48,321 nt of DNA from Clostridia bacterium (GCA_017472255.1 JAFUQU010000030.1:1-48321); one strand, 5' to 3'. Positions 34,747 to 42,870 are shown, counted from the stretch's first letter. Notes: generated from the letters alone by a model not told the origin. Numbers and translations: made by a program.

Positions 34747-35502
34747 TTATTCTGCACCAATTGTGGTTCCTTCTGCCTTGCCAATGATGGCGTTGTAAAT
34801 GTTTTCCGGCTCTTTCAGCTCGAAAACGAAGGTCTTGATGTGGTTTTCGTTGCCGAAGGACGCCGCGGTCGAGTCAATCGCCTTCAAATCCTTCTCAAGA
34901 ATTTCCTTATAAGACACTTCCTTGTAACGTACAGCCCCCGGATCCTTTCTCGGGTCGGCGGTATAGATGCCGTCGATGTTCTTGCCCATCAGAATCACGT
35001 CCGCGTTCACCTCGGCGGCGCGAACGGCTGCGGCGGTATCCGTGGAGATGAACGGAATGCCCAAGCCGCCGCCCAGAATCACCACGCGACCCTTCTCCAG
35101 GTGCGACACGGCGCGGTTGCGGATGTAAGGCTCGGCGTACTGCTTCATTTCAACGGCGGTCATGACGCGGGTGTCCACGCCCTTCTGCTCAAAGAAATCC
35201 TGAAGCGCCAGGGCGTTGATCGTAGTGGCGAGCATACCCATATGGTCGGCGCGGGTGCGATCCATGTTCGTGCCCTGACGACCGCGCCAGATATTTCCTG
35301 CACCCACTATGATGCAGATCTGGGTGCCGATTTCCACGCACTTCTTGACAACCTCGGCAACTTGTTCCAGCATATCGTAGTCAAGAATGGGATGTTCCCC
35401 CTTCTTTGCCAGTTCAAGGCGCTTTTCCTCGGACGGAGCCAGCGCTTCCCCAGACAGTTTCAGAAGAACCCGTTTGTAAATAGGTTTCATGTTTTCGCTC
35501 AT
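34747..35502 (-). CDS. pyrH: UMP kinase PyrH
   Basis: The 251-residue amino-acid-kinase-fold enzyme makes UDP from UMP. It has VLLKLSGEALAP, IVGAGNIWRG, DHMGMLATTINALALQ and MGKNIDGIYTADP. It is the first gene after its own promoter, and heads the frr-uppS-cdsA-dxr-rseP-ispG-polC run. Confidence 0.97.
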   Translation of the reverse strand: MSENMKPIYKRVLLKLSGEALAPSEEKRLELAKKGEHPILDYDMLEQVAEVVKKCVEIGTQICIIVGAGNIWRGRQGTNMDRTRADHMGMLATTINALALQDFFEQKGVDTRVMTAVEMKQYAEPYIRNRAVSHLEKGRVVILGGGLGIPFISTDTAAAVRAAEVNADVILMGKNIDGIYTADPRKDPGAVRYKEVSYKEILEKDLKAIDSTAASFGNENHIKTFVFELKEPENIYNAIIGKAEGTTIGAE

Positions 35503-35563
35503 CGTATCAACTCCTGTATGTTATTGGTCAAGCTGCGACAGCATCGCATGACCTCTCTATTAT

Positions 35564-35592
35564 ATTGTAACCCAAAACAAGAGATTTGTAAA
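35564..35592 (-). promoter_or_regulatory. Sigma-A promoter of pyrH
   Basis: On the minus strand TTTACA (35592-35587), 17 bases, TACAAT (35569-35564). Start near 35557. It lies downstream of the tsf terminator, so rpsB-tsf and pyrH onward are separate units. Confidence 0.8.
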
Positions 35593-35666
35593 GGGATTTT
35601 GCTAAAATTTAACGTAACTTCTTTTCCGTCGTCATAAAATACGGTTTCGTGAACCAAATGTTACAT

Positions 35667-35725
35667 AAAAATCCTGTCATAAAGCGATATCCCTTTCACA
35701 GAGAATTGTCTTATGACAGGATTTT
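35667..35725 (-). terminator. Terminator after tsf
   Basis: A perfect 15-bp stem (aaaatcctgtcataa with ttatgacaggatttt) with a loop of about 28 bases ends in a T-run on the minus strand. A second small hairpin, cacgac/gtcgtg (35729-35746), lies between it and the tsf stop codon. Confidence 0.8.
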
Positions 35726-35758
35726 CTTCACGACCAAACAGTCGTGATGCTATTGGAA

Positions 35759-36688
35759 TTACTTGCCGGCAGCCAGCTTAGCGACTTCCTCAGCCAGATT
35801 GTCCTCACGCTTCTGGAGACCTTCGCCCTTTTCGTAGCGAACGAAGCTGTTGATGGCGATCTTGCCGCCAACTTCCTTGGCAACGGATGCGACATAAGCG
35901 CCAACCTTCACGGAATCATCCTTAACGTAAGCCTGCTCGTCGAGGCAAACCTGCTCGTAGAACTTGCCCATCTTACCCATAACGATGCCTTCCTTAACCT
36001 TATCAGGCTTGGAAGCCAGCTTGGGATCGTTGGCCATCTGAGCCAGCTGAATAGCCTTCTCTTCCTCGATTGCGGAAGCGGGCACGTCAGCCTTGGTAGC
36101 GTAGGTTGCGTTCATAGCGGCGCACTGAAGAGCGACGTTGTGCGCGCACTCCTTGAACGCCTCGTTGCAGGGGCAGACGCCCTCTACATCGAACTTCACG
36201 ATAACGCCGATGTTGCCGCCGCCGTGTACATAGGTGGAAACGGCGCCTTCAACGATCACGAAGCGGCGGATGGTCAGCTTTTCGCCGATGACGAAAATCT
36301 GCTCCTTGAGCGCTGCGTCAACGGTAGCTTCGCCGCCTGCGATGGTGCAGCCAAGCAGAGCGTCCACGTCAGCGGGCTTGTTGGTCAGAATGGTGTCGAG
36401 CAGAGTGCCGACGAATGCCTGGAACTTATCGTTCTTGGCAACGAAGTCAGACTCGGAGTTGACCTCGATCATAGCGGCTGCGCCGTTTGCTTCCTTAATA
36501 GCGACGATGCCCTCGGCTGCGATTCTGTCAGCCTTCTTGGCAGCAACCTGCAGACCGCGCTCGCGCAGAACCTTGATTGCCTCGTCCATATTGCCCTCAG
36601 CTTCAACGAGAGCCTTCTTGCATTCCATCATGCCGCAGCCGGTCTTGGCGCGCAGTGCGGCAACGTCTTTTGCGGAAATGTTAGCCAT
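35759..36688 (-). CDS. tsf: Elongation factor Ts
   Basis: The 309-residue nucleotide exchange factor for EF-Tu has the N-terminal UBA-like motif LRAKTGCGMMECKKAL and the core blocks VNSESDFVAKNDKF and VSTYVHGGGNIGVIVKF. Length is in the usual range. It is cotranscribed with rpsB across a folded spacer. Confidence 0.98.
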   Translation of the reverse strand: MANISAKDVAALRAKTGCGMMECKKALVEAEGNMDEAIKVLRERGLQVAAKKADRIAAEGIVAIKEANGAAAMIEVNSESDFVAKNDKFQAFVGTLLDTILTNKPADVDALLGCTIAGGEATVDAALKEQIFVIGEKLTIRRFVIVEGAVSTYVHGGGNIGVIVKFDVEGVCPCNEAFKECAHNVALQCAAMNATYATKADVPASAIEEEKAIQLAQMANDPKLASKPDKVKEGIVMGKMGKFYEQVCLDEQAYVKDDSVKVGAYVASVAKEVGGKIAINSFVRYEKGEGLQKREDNLAEEVAKLAAGK

Positions 36689-36703
36689 TATTTATAATCC
36701 TAC

Positions 36704-36818
36704 ACTTTCGCGTAGCGAAAGTTTCCTTTCTGTGGAATTGGGGCTGGTTTGGCGTAGCCAAATCATGACCCGAAGGGGCATGAAAGCCCCAAAACACTGC
36801 GTGAAAAGTATTTTCACG
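36704..36818 (-). other. Folded spacer between rpsB and tsf with GTA triloop hairpins
   Basis: Three perfect hairpins share a GTA loop (TAC on the transcribed strand): 36704-36711/36715-36722, 36748-36753/36757-36762 and 36800-36807/36811-36818. An outer stem, ttggggct 36738-36745 with agccccaa 36785-36792, encloses the middle one plus a small catg-accc hairpin, making a branched structure. No T-run follows. It may tune the tsf to rpsB ratio. Confidence 0.55.
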
Positions 36819-36853
36819 CTTCTTCCTTTCGATCCTATTTGGCAGGAGAGAAC

Positions 36854-37603
36854 TTAGGCGTTCTCTGCGTCTTCCTCTTCCTCAGCGGCGGTAGCTTCGG
36901 CCTCAGCCTCGTCCAGCTGCTCGCCCTGCTTGCCCTCGAGGACAGCGTCAGCGATCACAGAGGAGATCAGCTTAATAGCGCGGATAGCGTCGTCGTTGCC
37001 GGGGATGATGTAGTCGGCGTCATCGGGGTCGCAGTTGGTATCAACGATAGCGATAACCGGGATGCCCAGCTTCTTGGCTTCGAGAACGGCGATGTGCTCC
37101 TTGCGGGGGTCAACGATGAACACTGCGTCGGGCAGCTTGTCCATGGTCTTGATACCGCCGTAGTTGCGCTCAAGGTCGTTCATTTCCTTGATCAGGGAAG
37201 CAACTTCCTTCTTGGGAAGGAGATCGAAGGTGCCGTCTTCCTGCATCTTTTCAAGAGCGATGAGACGGTTGATGGACTTCTTGATGGTCTTGAAGTTGGT
37301 CAGCATACCGCCGGGCCAACGCTCGTTGACGTAGTACATACCGGAGCGCTCTGCCTCTTCCTTGATGGCATCGGCAGCCTGCTTCTTGGTGCCGACGAAG
37401 AGCAGCGTGCCCTTCTCCATGGACAGGTCGCGAACGAAATTGTACGCCTCGTCGAACTTCTTAACGGTCTTCTGCAAGTCGATGATGTAGATACCGTTAC
37501 TCTCGGTGAAGATGTACTCGGCCATCTTGGGGTTCCATCTTCTGGTGTGGTGTCCGAAATGAACACCTGCTTCAAGCAGCTGCTTGATGGTAATAACAGA
37601 CAT
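36854..37603 (-). CDS. rpsB: 30S ribosomal protein S2
   Basis: The 249-residue protein has the usual start ([20 protein letters not shown]), the blocks [12 protein letters not shown] and [12 protein letters not shown], and an acidic Glu/Ala-rich C-terminus. AGGAGGA precedes the ATG. It is preceded by a long folded leader. Confidence 0.98.
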   Translation of the reverse strand: MSVITIKQLLEAGVHFGHHTRRWNPKMAEYIFTESNGIYIIDLQKTVKKFDEAYNFVRDLSMEKGTLLFVGTKKQAADAIKEEAERSGMYYVNERWPGGMLTNFKTIKKSINRLIALEKMQEDGTFDLLPKKEVASLIKEMNDLERNYGGIKTMDKLPDAVFIVDPRKEHIAVLEAKKLGIPVIAIVDTNCDPDDADYIIPGNDDAIRAIKLISSVIADAVLEGKQGEQLDEAEAEATAAEEEEDAENA

Positions 37604-37753
37604 TTCTATGTCCTCCTATGGTTTTTTCCACCACGCTCGCTGTCCGGGACAAGCGCTCCCTCGGGAGCGAACCTTCCGGCTTCACTGCGTGTGTGTTATC
37701 GCGGCTGAATTTGGTTCGGGCATGACAGCCCGGTCGGTGCGCCGCACATCGAC
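37604..37753 (-). promoter_or_regulatory. Long structured leader of the rpsB mRNA
   Basis: About 150 bases lie between the predicted start and the rpsB ATG. Hairpins are at 37732-37754 (ggtcg/cgacc outside gtgc/gcac), 37717-37732 (cgggc/gcccg), 37654-37669 (cgctcc-type stem) and 37641-37651. Ribosomal protein leaders often bind their own product. I cannot assign this to a known S2 leader family. Confidence 0.45.
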
Positions 37754-37759
37754 CTTGTT

Positions 37760-37788
37760 ATTATACCACAATATGCCGGCAATTGCAA
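37760..37788 (-). promoter_or_regulatory. Sigma-A promoter of rpsB-tsf
   Basis: On the minus strand TTGCAA (37788-37783), 17 bases, TATAAT (37765-37760) preceded by TGG. Start near 37753. Confidence 0.85.
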
Positions 37789-37827
37789 CAGTGTTCACAG
37801 AATATTTACAATGAAGTAAGGAAATCC

Positions 37828-38742
37828 TCACTTCCCCCGAAAATATTTCGCCGGGGAGACGCCGATGTACCGCTTGAACGACCGCGAGAAGTGGCAGTAA
37901 TCGTTAAACCCCACCGACGCGGCGATTTCCGTAACCGGCATATGGCTGTCCCGGTAATCGGCGGCGGCGCGGGTGACGCGGTATTTGCACAGATAGGTTG
38001 TGAAATTGTCGTCGAAATTATCCCGAAAAAGATGGCAGAAATGGGTCTTATTGTAGTTCAGCGTCTGACAGATGTCCGCCGTGGAAATCGGCTGATTGAA
38101 ATTCAGCTGGATATAATCCGTCACCTTCAGAATGAAATCCCGGCTGCGGGTGGGTGTACGCCCCTGCGCGGCTTCCTCCTCCTGCTGCTCGCTCAGAATC
38201 AGCCCCAGCAGCTCGTAGGTAGCCGTCAGCAGCCCCACTTCACCGTCCATCGTCTGCCGGCGGTCGCTGTGAATGCACAAGTCGCGGATCAGTCTGAAAG
38301 CGCGCGCCGTCCGTTCCTCCCCCATTTGAAGGTGCGGCTCGATGCGGATTTTGCCGTTCAGCAGCTCGTGCAGGCGGGTGCCGATGGTATACTGGACAGC
38401 CGGGATGAAAAAGCGCGGCTCCAGCAGCACCACCCGGTAGTTCAGCAGCTCGTCCGCCTTCTCCATCAGGCACATATGATTCTCGTAAGGGCTGACTATT
38501 CCAACCTCGCCCTCATGAAGGGTGTATTCCTCGCCGCCCGCCACCAGATAGAGTGTTCCCTCCTCCACCGCCAGAATCTCCAGGCTCTCGTGGCTGTGCT
38601 CGTAGATGGTCTGGCAGCGGCTTCCAATCTCCACGCACATACTGTTCAGATTTCCCGACCCGTCTCTGCCATGCTGAAAGCGGGTCATGCTCGCCCAGCA
38701 CTGAATGTCACGATTGTATTTTTTCTCGTTGTTTATGTACAT
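37828..38742 (-). CDS. AraC-family transcription regulator with cupin sensor domain
   Basis: The 304-residue protein has an N-terminal cupin-type sensor (about 40-110; HSHESLEILAVEEGTLYLV). The C-terminal domain of two helix-turn-helices (about 205-304) carries STADICQTLNYNKTHFCHLF and EIAASVGFNDYCHFSRSFKR, and ends in the standard VSPAKYF. Such proteins usually sense sugars and control nearby transport genes. It is divergent from a solute-binding lipoprotein gene, which is its most likely target. The GGGGTG ribosome binding site sits in a very short leader. Confidence 0.92.
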   Translation of the reverse strand: MYINNEKKYNRDIQCWASMTRFQHGRDGSGNLNSMCVEIGSRCQTIYEHSHESLEILAVEEGTLYLVAGGEEYTLHEGEVGIVSPYENHMCLMEKADELLNYRVVLLEPRFFIPAVQYTIGTRLHELLNGKIRIEPHLQMGEERTARAFRLIRDLCIHSDRRQTMDGEVGLLTATYELLGLILSEQQEEEAAQGRTPTRSRDFILKVTDYIQLNFNQPISTADICQTLNYNKTHFCHLFRDNFDDNFTTYLCKYRVTRAAADYRDSHMPVTEIAASVGFNDYCHFSRSFKRYIGVSPAKYFRGK

Positions 38743-38762
38743 TTCCGCACCCCTTTTGCTCC

Positions 38763-38791
38763 ATTATAGCATATTTGCGCCCGATTGTCAA
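38763..38791 (-). promoter_or_regulatory. Sigma-A promoter of the araC-type gene
   Basis: On the minus strand TTGACA (38791-38786), 17 bases, TATAAT (38768-38763) preceded by TGC. The start near 38756 leaves about 14 leader bases. Confidence 0.85.
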
Positions 38792-38831
38792 TATAAACGC
38801 AAAGAGCGACAAGTTTTCGGCAAAATTGTGC

Positions 38832-38861
38832 TTGCAATTCATACCGACAATATGCTACAAT
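38832..38861 (+). promoter_or_regulatory. Promoter of the solute-binding lipoprotein gene
   Basis: TTGCAA (38832-38837), 18 bases, TACAAT (38856-38861) preceded by TGC. Start near 38868. A hairpin, cggcac/gtgccg (about 38876-38900), lies in the leader. Both divergent promoters share the short control region in which the AraC protein would bind. Confidence 0.8.
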
Positions 38862-38925
38862 AAAATTACCCGATCGGCACGGGCTTTGGCAAAGTGCCGA
38901 AATTCAATGAAAGAAGGTTTCCATA

Positions 38926-40389
38926 ATGAAACGCACCATTACCCTGCTTATTCTGGCGGCCATGCTGCTCCAATGTGCGGCCTGCGGCTCCGGTGAGACG
39001 CCCTCCACCGGCGATACTACCTCCGCGAACGGCACTACCACCGCTGAAACCACTGCGGAAACTGATCCCTACGATTACCCCGACCTTGACTGCGGCGGCG
39101 AAACGTTCACCATCATGAACATCGAGCCGATGTGGAACATGAACACCGAGCTGGACTTCGACGCCCAGAACGGCGAAACACTGGACGACGCAATCTACAC
39201 CCGCAACCGCATGCTGGAGGACAAGTTCAACTTCAAGCTGGAGGAAGTGCAGCTTGCCACCGCCGAATACTTCAAGCTGGCCGATCATGTGCGCACCGAC
39301 GTCATGTCCGGCGACGCCCAGTACGACGCCTGCTACACCATCGGCAGCACGGTGGGCAGCCTGATCACCGAAGGCTCGGTGATGAACCTGCTGGACATCG
39401 ACACCCTCCAGCTGGATCAGCCCTGGTGGAATCAGATTACCAACGAGCAGTCCACCATCGGCGGCGATTACCTCTACTTCACCCAGAGCAACCTGTCGCT
39501 GACCGCCTTTGATTTGACCTGGTGCCTCTTCTTCAACGAATCGATGATGGAGGAAAAGAGCCTGGAGGCGCCCTACGATCTGGTACGCGAGGGCAATTGG
39601 ACAATCGACGAGCTGCACAAGCTCTGCAAAGCCGGCGCAAATCTGAACGGCGACGAGAGCTTCACCTTCGCGGCTGACGGCAAATCGGTCTACGGCTACA
39701 GCACCTACAACAACGGCGCGCTGGCGTCGATAATCGGTCTGGGCATCACCTTCACCGGCAAGGACGCTTCGGATATGCCCACCTTCGATCTGGAAACCGA
39801 CCGCTTCTACACCGCCATTGAAAAGCTGGCAACCCTTTGCGCCAGCGAGGGCGACTTCTATCAGGGCGTGACCGGTTCCAACCCCGACCGCTACACCACC
39901 GTCTTCGCCAACCGCCGCGCGCTGTTCGTGGGCGCTGAGGTGAAGGACGCGCTGGTCTTCCGCGATTTTGAGGACACCTTCGGCATCGTGCCGAATCCGA
40001 AGCTGGACGAGGCTCAGGCGAACTACTACTCCTGGACGAACTATCTGGCGCCCGTTCTGGTGGTTCCGGTAACGACGAAGGACGCATCCCGCACCGGCGC
40101 GCTGCTGGACGTGATGTCCTACTACAGCTACCGCGACGTGCTGCCGGTTTACTATGACGTAACGCTGGCGCAGAAGGGTCTGCGCAACGAAGATTCCATC
40201 GAGATGATGGACATCATCCGCGACTCGCTCTGCTTCGACCCGAGCATGGCTTACGGCTGGACGACCAAGCTGGCGGAGAGCATCCGCGATGCGGCGTTCA
40301 AGGGCGATTCCAACGTGGCGTCGCTGATCGCGTCGAACAAGACCACGGTTGAGGAAAGCATCACGAAGATGCTGGATGAGCTGGAATAA
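38926..40389 (+). CDS. Solute-binding lipoprotein of an ABC importer
   Basis: The 487-residue protein has a lipoprotein signal ending QCAAC with Cys20. A Thr-rich linker and a family-1 solute-binding fold follow (TRNRMLEDKFNFKLEEVQ, MSGDAQYDACYTIGSTVG, LYFTQSNLSLTAFDLTWCLF). No permease or ATPase is adjacent, so it is an orphan binding protein that must work with membrane subunits encoded elsewhere. The AraC regulator upstream suggests sugar-responsive control. AGAAGG precedes the ATG. It is a different subtype from the 837-residue binding protein at the left end, with no propeller region. Confidence 0.88.
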   Translation: MKRTITLLILAAMLLQCAACGSGETPSTGDTTSANGTTTAETTAETDPYDYPDLDCGGETFTIMNIEPMWNMNTELDFDAQNGETLDDAIYTRNRMLEDKFNFKLEEVQLATAEYFKLADHVRTDVMSGDAQYDACYTIGSTVGSLITEGSVMNLLDIDTLQLDQPWWNQITNEQSTIGGDYLYFTQSNLSLTAFDLTWCLFFNESMMEEKSLEAPYDLVREGNWTIDELHKLCKAGANLNGDESFTFAADGKSVYGYSTYNNGALASIIGLGITFTGKDASDMPTFDLETDRFYTAIEKLATLCASEGDFYQGVTGSNPDRYTTVFANRRALFVGAEVKDALVFRDFEDTFGIVPNPKLDEAQANYYSWTNYLAPVLVVPVTTKDASRTGALLDVMSYYSYRDVLPVYYDVTLAQKGLRNEDSIEMMDIIRDSLCFDPSMAYGWTTKLAESIRDAAFKGDSNVASLIASNKTTVEESITKMLDELE

Positions 40390-40390
40390 A

Positions 40391-40428
40391 AAAATTGGAT
40401 GGGACGGTTCTTTGCGAACCGCCCCATC
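40391..40428 (-). terminator. Shared terminator between the lipoprotein gene and ylmC
   Basis: A 13-bp stem (40398-40410 with 40416-40428) has one A/C position that becomes a T-G wobble on the minus strand. That strand also has a run of seven Ts right after it. It is best as the ylmC terminator and lies directly after the lipoprotein stop codon too. Confidence 0.8.
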
Positions 40429-40432
40429 TTCA

Positions 40433-40726
40433 TTATTTTCTGTCCCGCCGGTCATCCCTGTCCCGCCGGTCGTGGTGGTCGTCGATCATTCTCCGCGCCC
40501 GGACGAGAATCACATCGTCGCCGATGCGTTCGATATCGCACCAGAGAATGCGGATAGGCGGGCATTTTCCGAAACTGAACAGCCTGCCGTCCCCCGGGAC
40601 GAGGATGGCGATCACGTTGCCGCAGTCCAGGTCGATCTCCACGTCGCAGACAAAGCCCAGCCGCGTGCCGTCGCAGAGGTTGATCACCTCCTTGTTCCGG
40701 AAATCGTTCAGGCAGCAAATACGCAT
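40433..40726 (-). CDS. PRC-barrel protein of the YlmC/YmxH sporulation family
   Basis: The 97-residue protein is a PRC-barrel of the YlmC/YmxH type (MRICCLNDFRNKEVINLCDG, GFVCDVEID, FSFGKCPPIRILWCDIERIG). It ends in an extra Asp/Arg repeat tail (DRRDRDDRRDR). Family members are common in spore formers and linked to sporulation, but the biochemical role is unknown. AAAGGAGTGAT precedes the ATG at 40726; the frame extends a further 11 codons upstream without support. A sigma-E-like promoter sits just upstream. Confidence 0.88.
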   Translation of the reverse strand: MRICCLNDFRNKEVINLCDGTRLGFVCDVEIDLDCGNVIAILVPGDGRLFSFGKCPPIRILWCDIERIGDDVILVRARRMIDDHHDRRDRDDRRDRK

Positions 40727-40746
40727 CCGATCACTCCTTTTGTTCC

Positions 40747-40773
40747 ATAATATGTTCACCGCGTGCGGAATAT
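40747..40773 (-). promoter_or_regulatory. Possible sigma-E promoter of the ylmC-type gene
   Basis: On the minus strand ATATT (40773-40769), 14 bases, CATATTAT (40754-40747). This resembles the mother-cell sigma-E pattern (ATATT, 14, CATA...T). No sigma-A match is better. Start near 40740, just ahead of the ribosome binding site. Confidence 0.35.
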
Positions 40774-40806
40774 GTCACGACGCGGCGAATTTTTAACATT
40801 ATCATC

Positions 40807-40835
40807 TTGCAAACGTCACGGATTTGTGCTATAAT
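40807..40835 (+). promoter_or_regulatory. Sigma-A promoter of the NusG-II / Gx / ApbE operon
   Basis: TTGCAA (40807-40812), 17 bases, TATAAT (40830-40835) preceded by TGC. Start near 40842, about 26 bases before the ATG at 40868. Confidence 0.85.
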
Positions 40836-40867
40836 AATATAATACCACGTCTATGGGAGGTGCCGTC

Positions 40868-41257
40868 ATGCGCAGAATCATTCAGCAGCTGATACAACCG
40901 TTGGATTTGGCGGCGGCGGGGCTGGTGCTTCTGCTGGCTGTGCTGGCGGCTTTGCCGCTGCTGGCGCGGGATGAGGGCGGCTCGGTGCGTATTGTGTACG
41001 ACGGCGGAACGCTGACCCTTCCGCTGGACGAGGACTGCACCCGGGAGTTTATCTCCGGCGGGCACACGCTGGTCATCGCCGTCGAGAACGGCGGCGCGCG
41101 CGTTTCCGACGCGGACTGTCCCGACCGGCTCTGCGTGAACAGCGGCGTTATCTCACGCGCCGGGGAAAGTGTCATCTGCCTGCCCGGACGGCTGCTTATG
41201 GAGATTACCGGCTCGCCGGATGCCGCCGATACGGAGGTGGACGGCGTTGCCGGGTAA
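40868..41257 (+). CDS. Membrane-anchored NusG-domain-II protein (EetA-like)
   Basis: The 129-residue protein has one N-terminal helix (about 14-38) and an extracytoplasmic NusG-domain-II fold with the conserved block DADCPDRLCVNSGVI and CLPGRLLMEI. In Listeria the like-domained EetA is part of the flavin-based extracellular electron transfer locus, together with a Gx-type membrane protein and an ApbE enzyme. The same three types follow each other here. GGGAGGTG precedes the ATG. The gene overlaps the next by 11 bases. The assignment to that pathway is by gene content, not proven. Confidence 0.85.
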   Translation: MRRIIQQLIQPLDLAAAGLVLLLAVLAALPLLARDEGGSVRIVYDGGTLTLPLDEDCTREFISGGHTLVIAVENGGARVSDADCPDRLCVNSGVISRAGESVICLPGRLLMEITGSPDAADTEVDGVAG

Positions 41258-41756
41258 GGCAAAACGGCTGGCGCTTGACGCGATGCTGCTGGGCGCGGCG
41301 CTGATTTTATCGTGGCTGGAATCCATGCTTCCCATGCCGCTTCCGGGCTTTCGGCTGGGGCTGGGGAACATTGCCATTGTGCTGACCGCGCGGCTGGTAT
41401 CCCGGGCGGATGGGCTGGCGGTGCTGATTCTGCGGGTGGCGGTGACGTCGCTGCTGTTTGGCAGTGTAACCACGTTCGCTTTTTCGCTGGCGGGAGGGCT
41501 GCTGGCTTGGGGCGTGACGGCGCTGCTTCTTCCGCTGTACGGCAGGATTTCGCTGATCGGCGTCTCGATTCTCGCTGCCGGGGCGCACAACCTCGGGCAG
41601 GTTTTCGCGGCGTGTGCGATGTTTGCGTCAGCATCGCCGCTGGCGATGCTGTGGTGGCTTCTGCTGCTGGCGGTTCCCGCGGGCGCGCTCACCGGCGCGC
41701 TGGCGGAGGTTTGCGTGCGCCGCGTGCGCGGCGTGCGTAGGGGCGGAACGACGTGA
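41247..41756 (+). CDS. Gx-transporter-family membrane protein (EetB-like; formerly heptaprenyl diphosphate synthase component I)
   Basis: The 169-residue protein is almost wholly hydrophobic, with about five helices. It shows the family features FRLGLGNIAIVLTARLVS, SLLFGSVTTFAFSLAGGLLAW and GAHNLGQ. TTG 41247 is chosen as start because GGAGGTGG lies six bases upstream, inside the previous gene. The family name came from a weak link to prenyl synthase; a membrane role beside NusG-II and ApbE proteins fits better. An Arg-rich tail (RRVRGVRRGG) ends it. Confidence 0.85.
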   Translation: MPGKAKRLALDAMLLGAALILSWLESMLPMPLPGFRLGLGNIAIVLTARLVSRADGLAVLILRVAVTSLLFGSVTTFAFSLAGGLLAWGVTALLLPLYGRISLIGVSILAAGAHNLGQVFAACAMFASASPLAMLWWLLLLAVPAGALTGALAEVCVRRVRGVRRGGTT

Positions 41757-41798
41757 GGCAGCAGAACCACATGAGGCAGCAAAACGACATAAGGCGGC

Positions 41799-41826
41799 GG
41801 AGCGACGAGGGCGTCGCTCCCTACAG
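41799..41826. repeat. Dispersed palindrome with gcgacgagggcg core, copy C
   Basis: ggagcgac (41799-41806) pairs with gtcgctcc (41813-41820) around gagggc, followed by ctacag. The 28 bases are identical to those at 48196-48223. It sits in the spacer between the Gx and ApbE genes. Confidence 0.85.
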
Positions 41827-41844
41827 AGGGGGGAAGGCGATCAT

Positions 41845-42870
41845 TTGAAAAAATCCATTCTATCCTTCCTTCTCATTCTATGCCTCATCTTGCCGTCTTG
41901 CTTCGACCTGCGGGATAATCCCTACGCCTCTCGAACGTCCTTCGCCATGGATACCATCATCTATTACAACGTCGCCCATGATGGCGCCGACGAATTGCTC
42001 GACGCCTGCGAGGCGGCGACAGCGGCGCTGGAGGCTTCCCTTTCCGCCACGATGGCGGAAAGCGAGGTTTTCCGCTTCAACGAGAGCGCGGACGGCATCG
42101 CCCTGTCCGACGATACGGCGGCGCTGGTGGGGCTGGCGCTGGAGATTCACGGCGTTCTGCCGGCTTACGACATCACCGTCGCGCCGCTGGTGAGCCTTTG
42201 GAATGTGGCGCACGCCGGCGACGGCTGGACGCCGCCCTCCGACGATGACATCGCTTCGGCACTGGCGCTGGTGGGCGCGGAACGTCTCACGCTGGCGGAC
42301 GGCGTGCTTTCAAAGCCAGACGCGGATATAGCCATCGATCTAGGCGGCATCGGCAAGGGCTGGGCGCTGGGCAAGGCGGCGTCCCTGATTGACGCGGCGG
42401 GGTCTTACGGCACGGTTTCCTTTGGCGGAAACATCGCGGTCATCGGCACGAAGGCGGACGGCTCCGACTGGCGGGTGGGCGTGAAAAATCCCGCCGATCC
42501 AACCCATCTCTGCGCAAAGCTGGATATTTCCTCGGGAATTGTGGCGGTGAGCGGTGGCTACGAACGTTACGCCGAGTACGACGGCAAACGGTACCACCAC
42601 ATTCTTGACCCCCAAACCGGCTATCCCTCCGATTCCGATCTGGCGTCCGCCGCCGTCTGGGTGCCGGGAATTGACGAGCGCTCAGGAGCGCTCTGCGACG
42701 CGCTTTCCACAGCCCTGTTCGTCATGGGTCGGGAAGCTGCGCTGGGATTTTACGAATCCGGCGTGTACGAGTTCGAAGCGCTGCTCATCGGCGCGGACGG
42801 CACGATTACGGCGACAGGCGGACTCTATGAGGACGACGGCGTGTGGCATATTATTAAGGAAGAAAAATGA
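41845..42870 (+). CDS. apbE: FAD:protein FMN transferase, ApbE family lipoprotein
   Basis: The 341-residue enzyme covalently attaches FMN from FAD to Thr or Ser of target flavoproteins on the outer face of the membrane. A lipoprotein signal ends LPSC with Cys19. The family blocks are SFAMDTIIYY, DIAIDLGGIGKGWALG (metal and FAD site) and HHILDPQTGYPSDSDL. TTG 41845 is taken as start, with a G-rich ribosome binding site upstream. It overlaps the VTT gene by four bases. No flavinylation target (FMN-binding domain protein) is visible in the window. Confidence 0.93.
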   Translation: MKKSILSFLLILCLILPSCFDLRDNPYASRTSFAMDTIIYYNVAHDGADELLDACEAATAALEASLSATMAESEVFRFNESADGIALSDDTAALVGLALEIHGVLPAYDITVAPLVSLWNVAHAGDGWTPPSDDDIASALALVGAERLTLADGVLSKPDADIAIDLGGIGKGWALGKAASLIDAAGSYGTVSFGGNIAVIGTKADGSDWRVGVKNPADPTHLCAKLDISSGIVAVSGGYERYAEYDGKRYHHILDPQTGYPSDSDLASAAVWVPGIDERSGALCDALSTALFVMGREAALGFYESGVYEFEALLIGADGTITATGGLYEDDGVWHIIKEEK

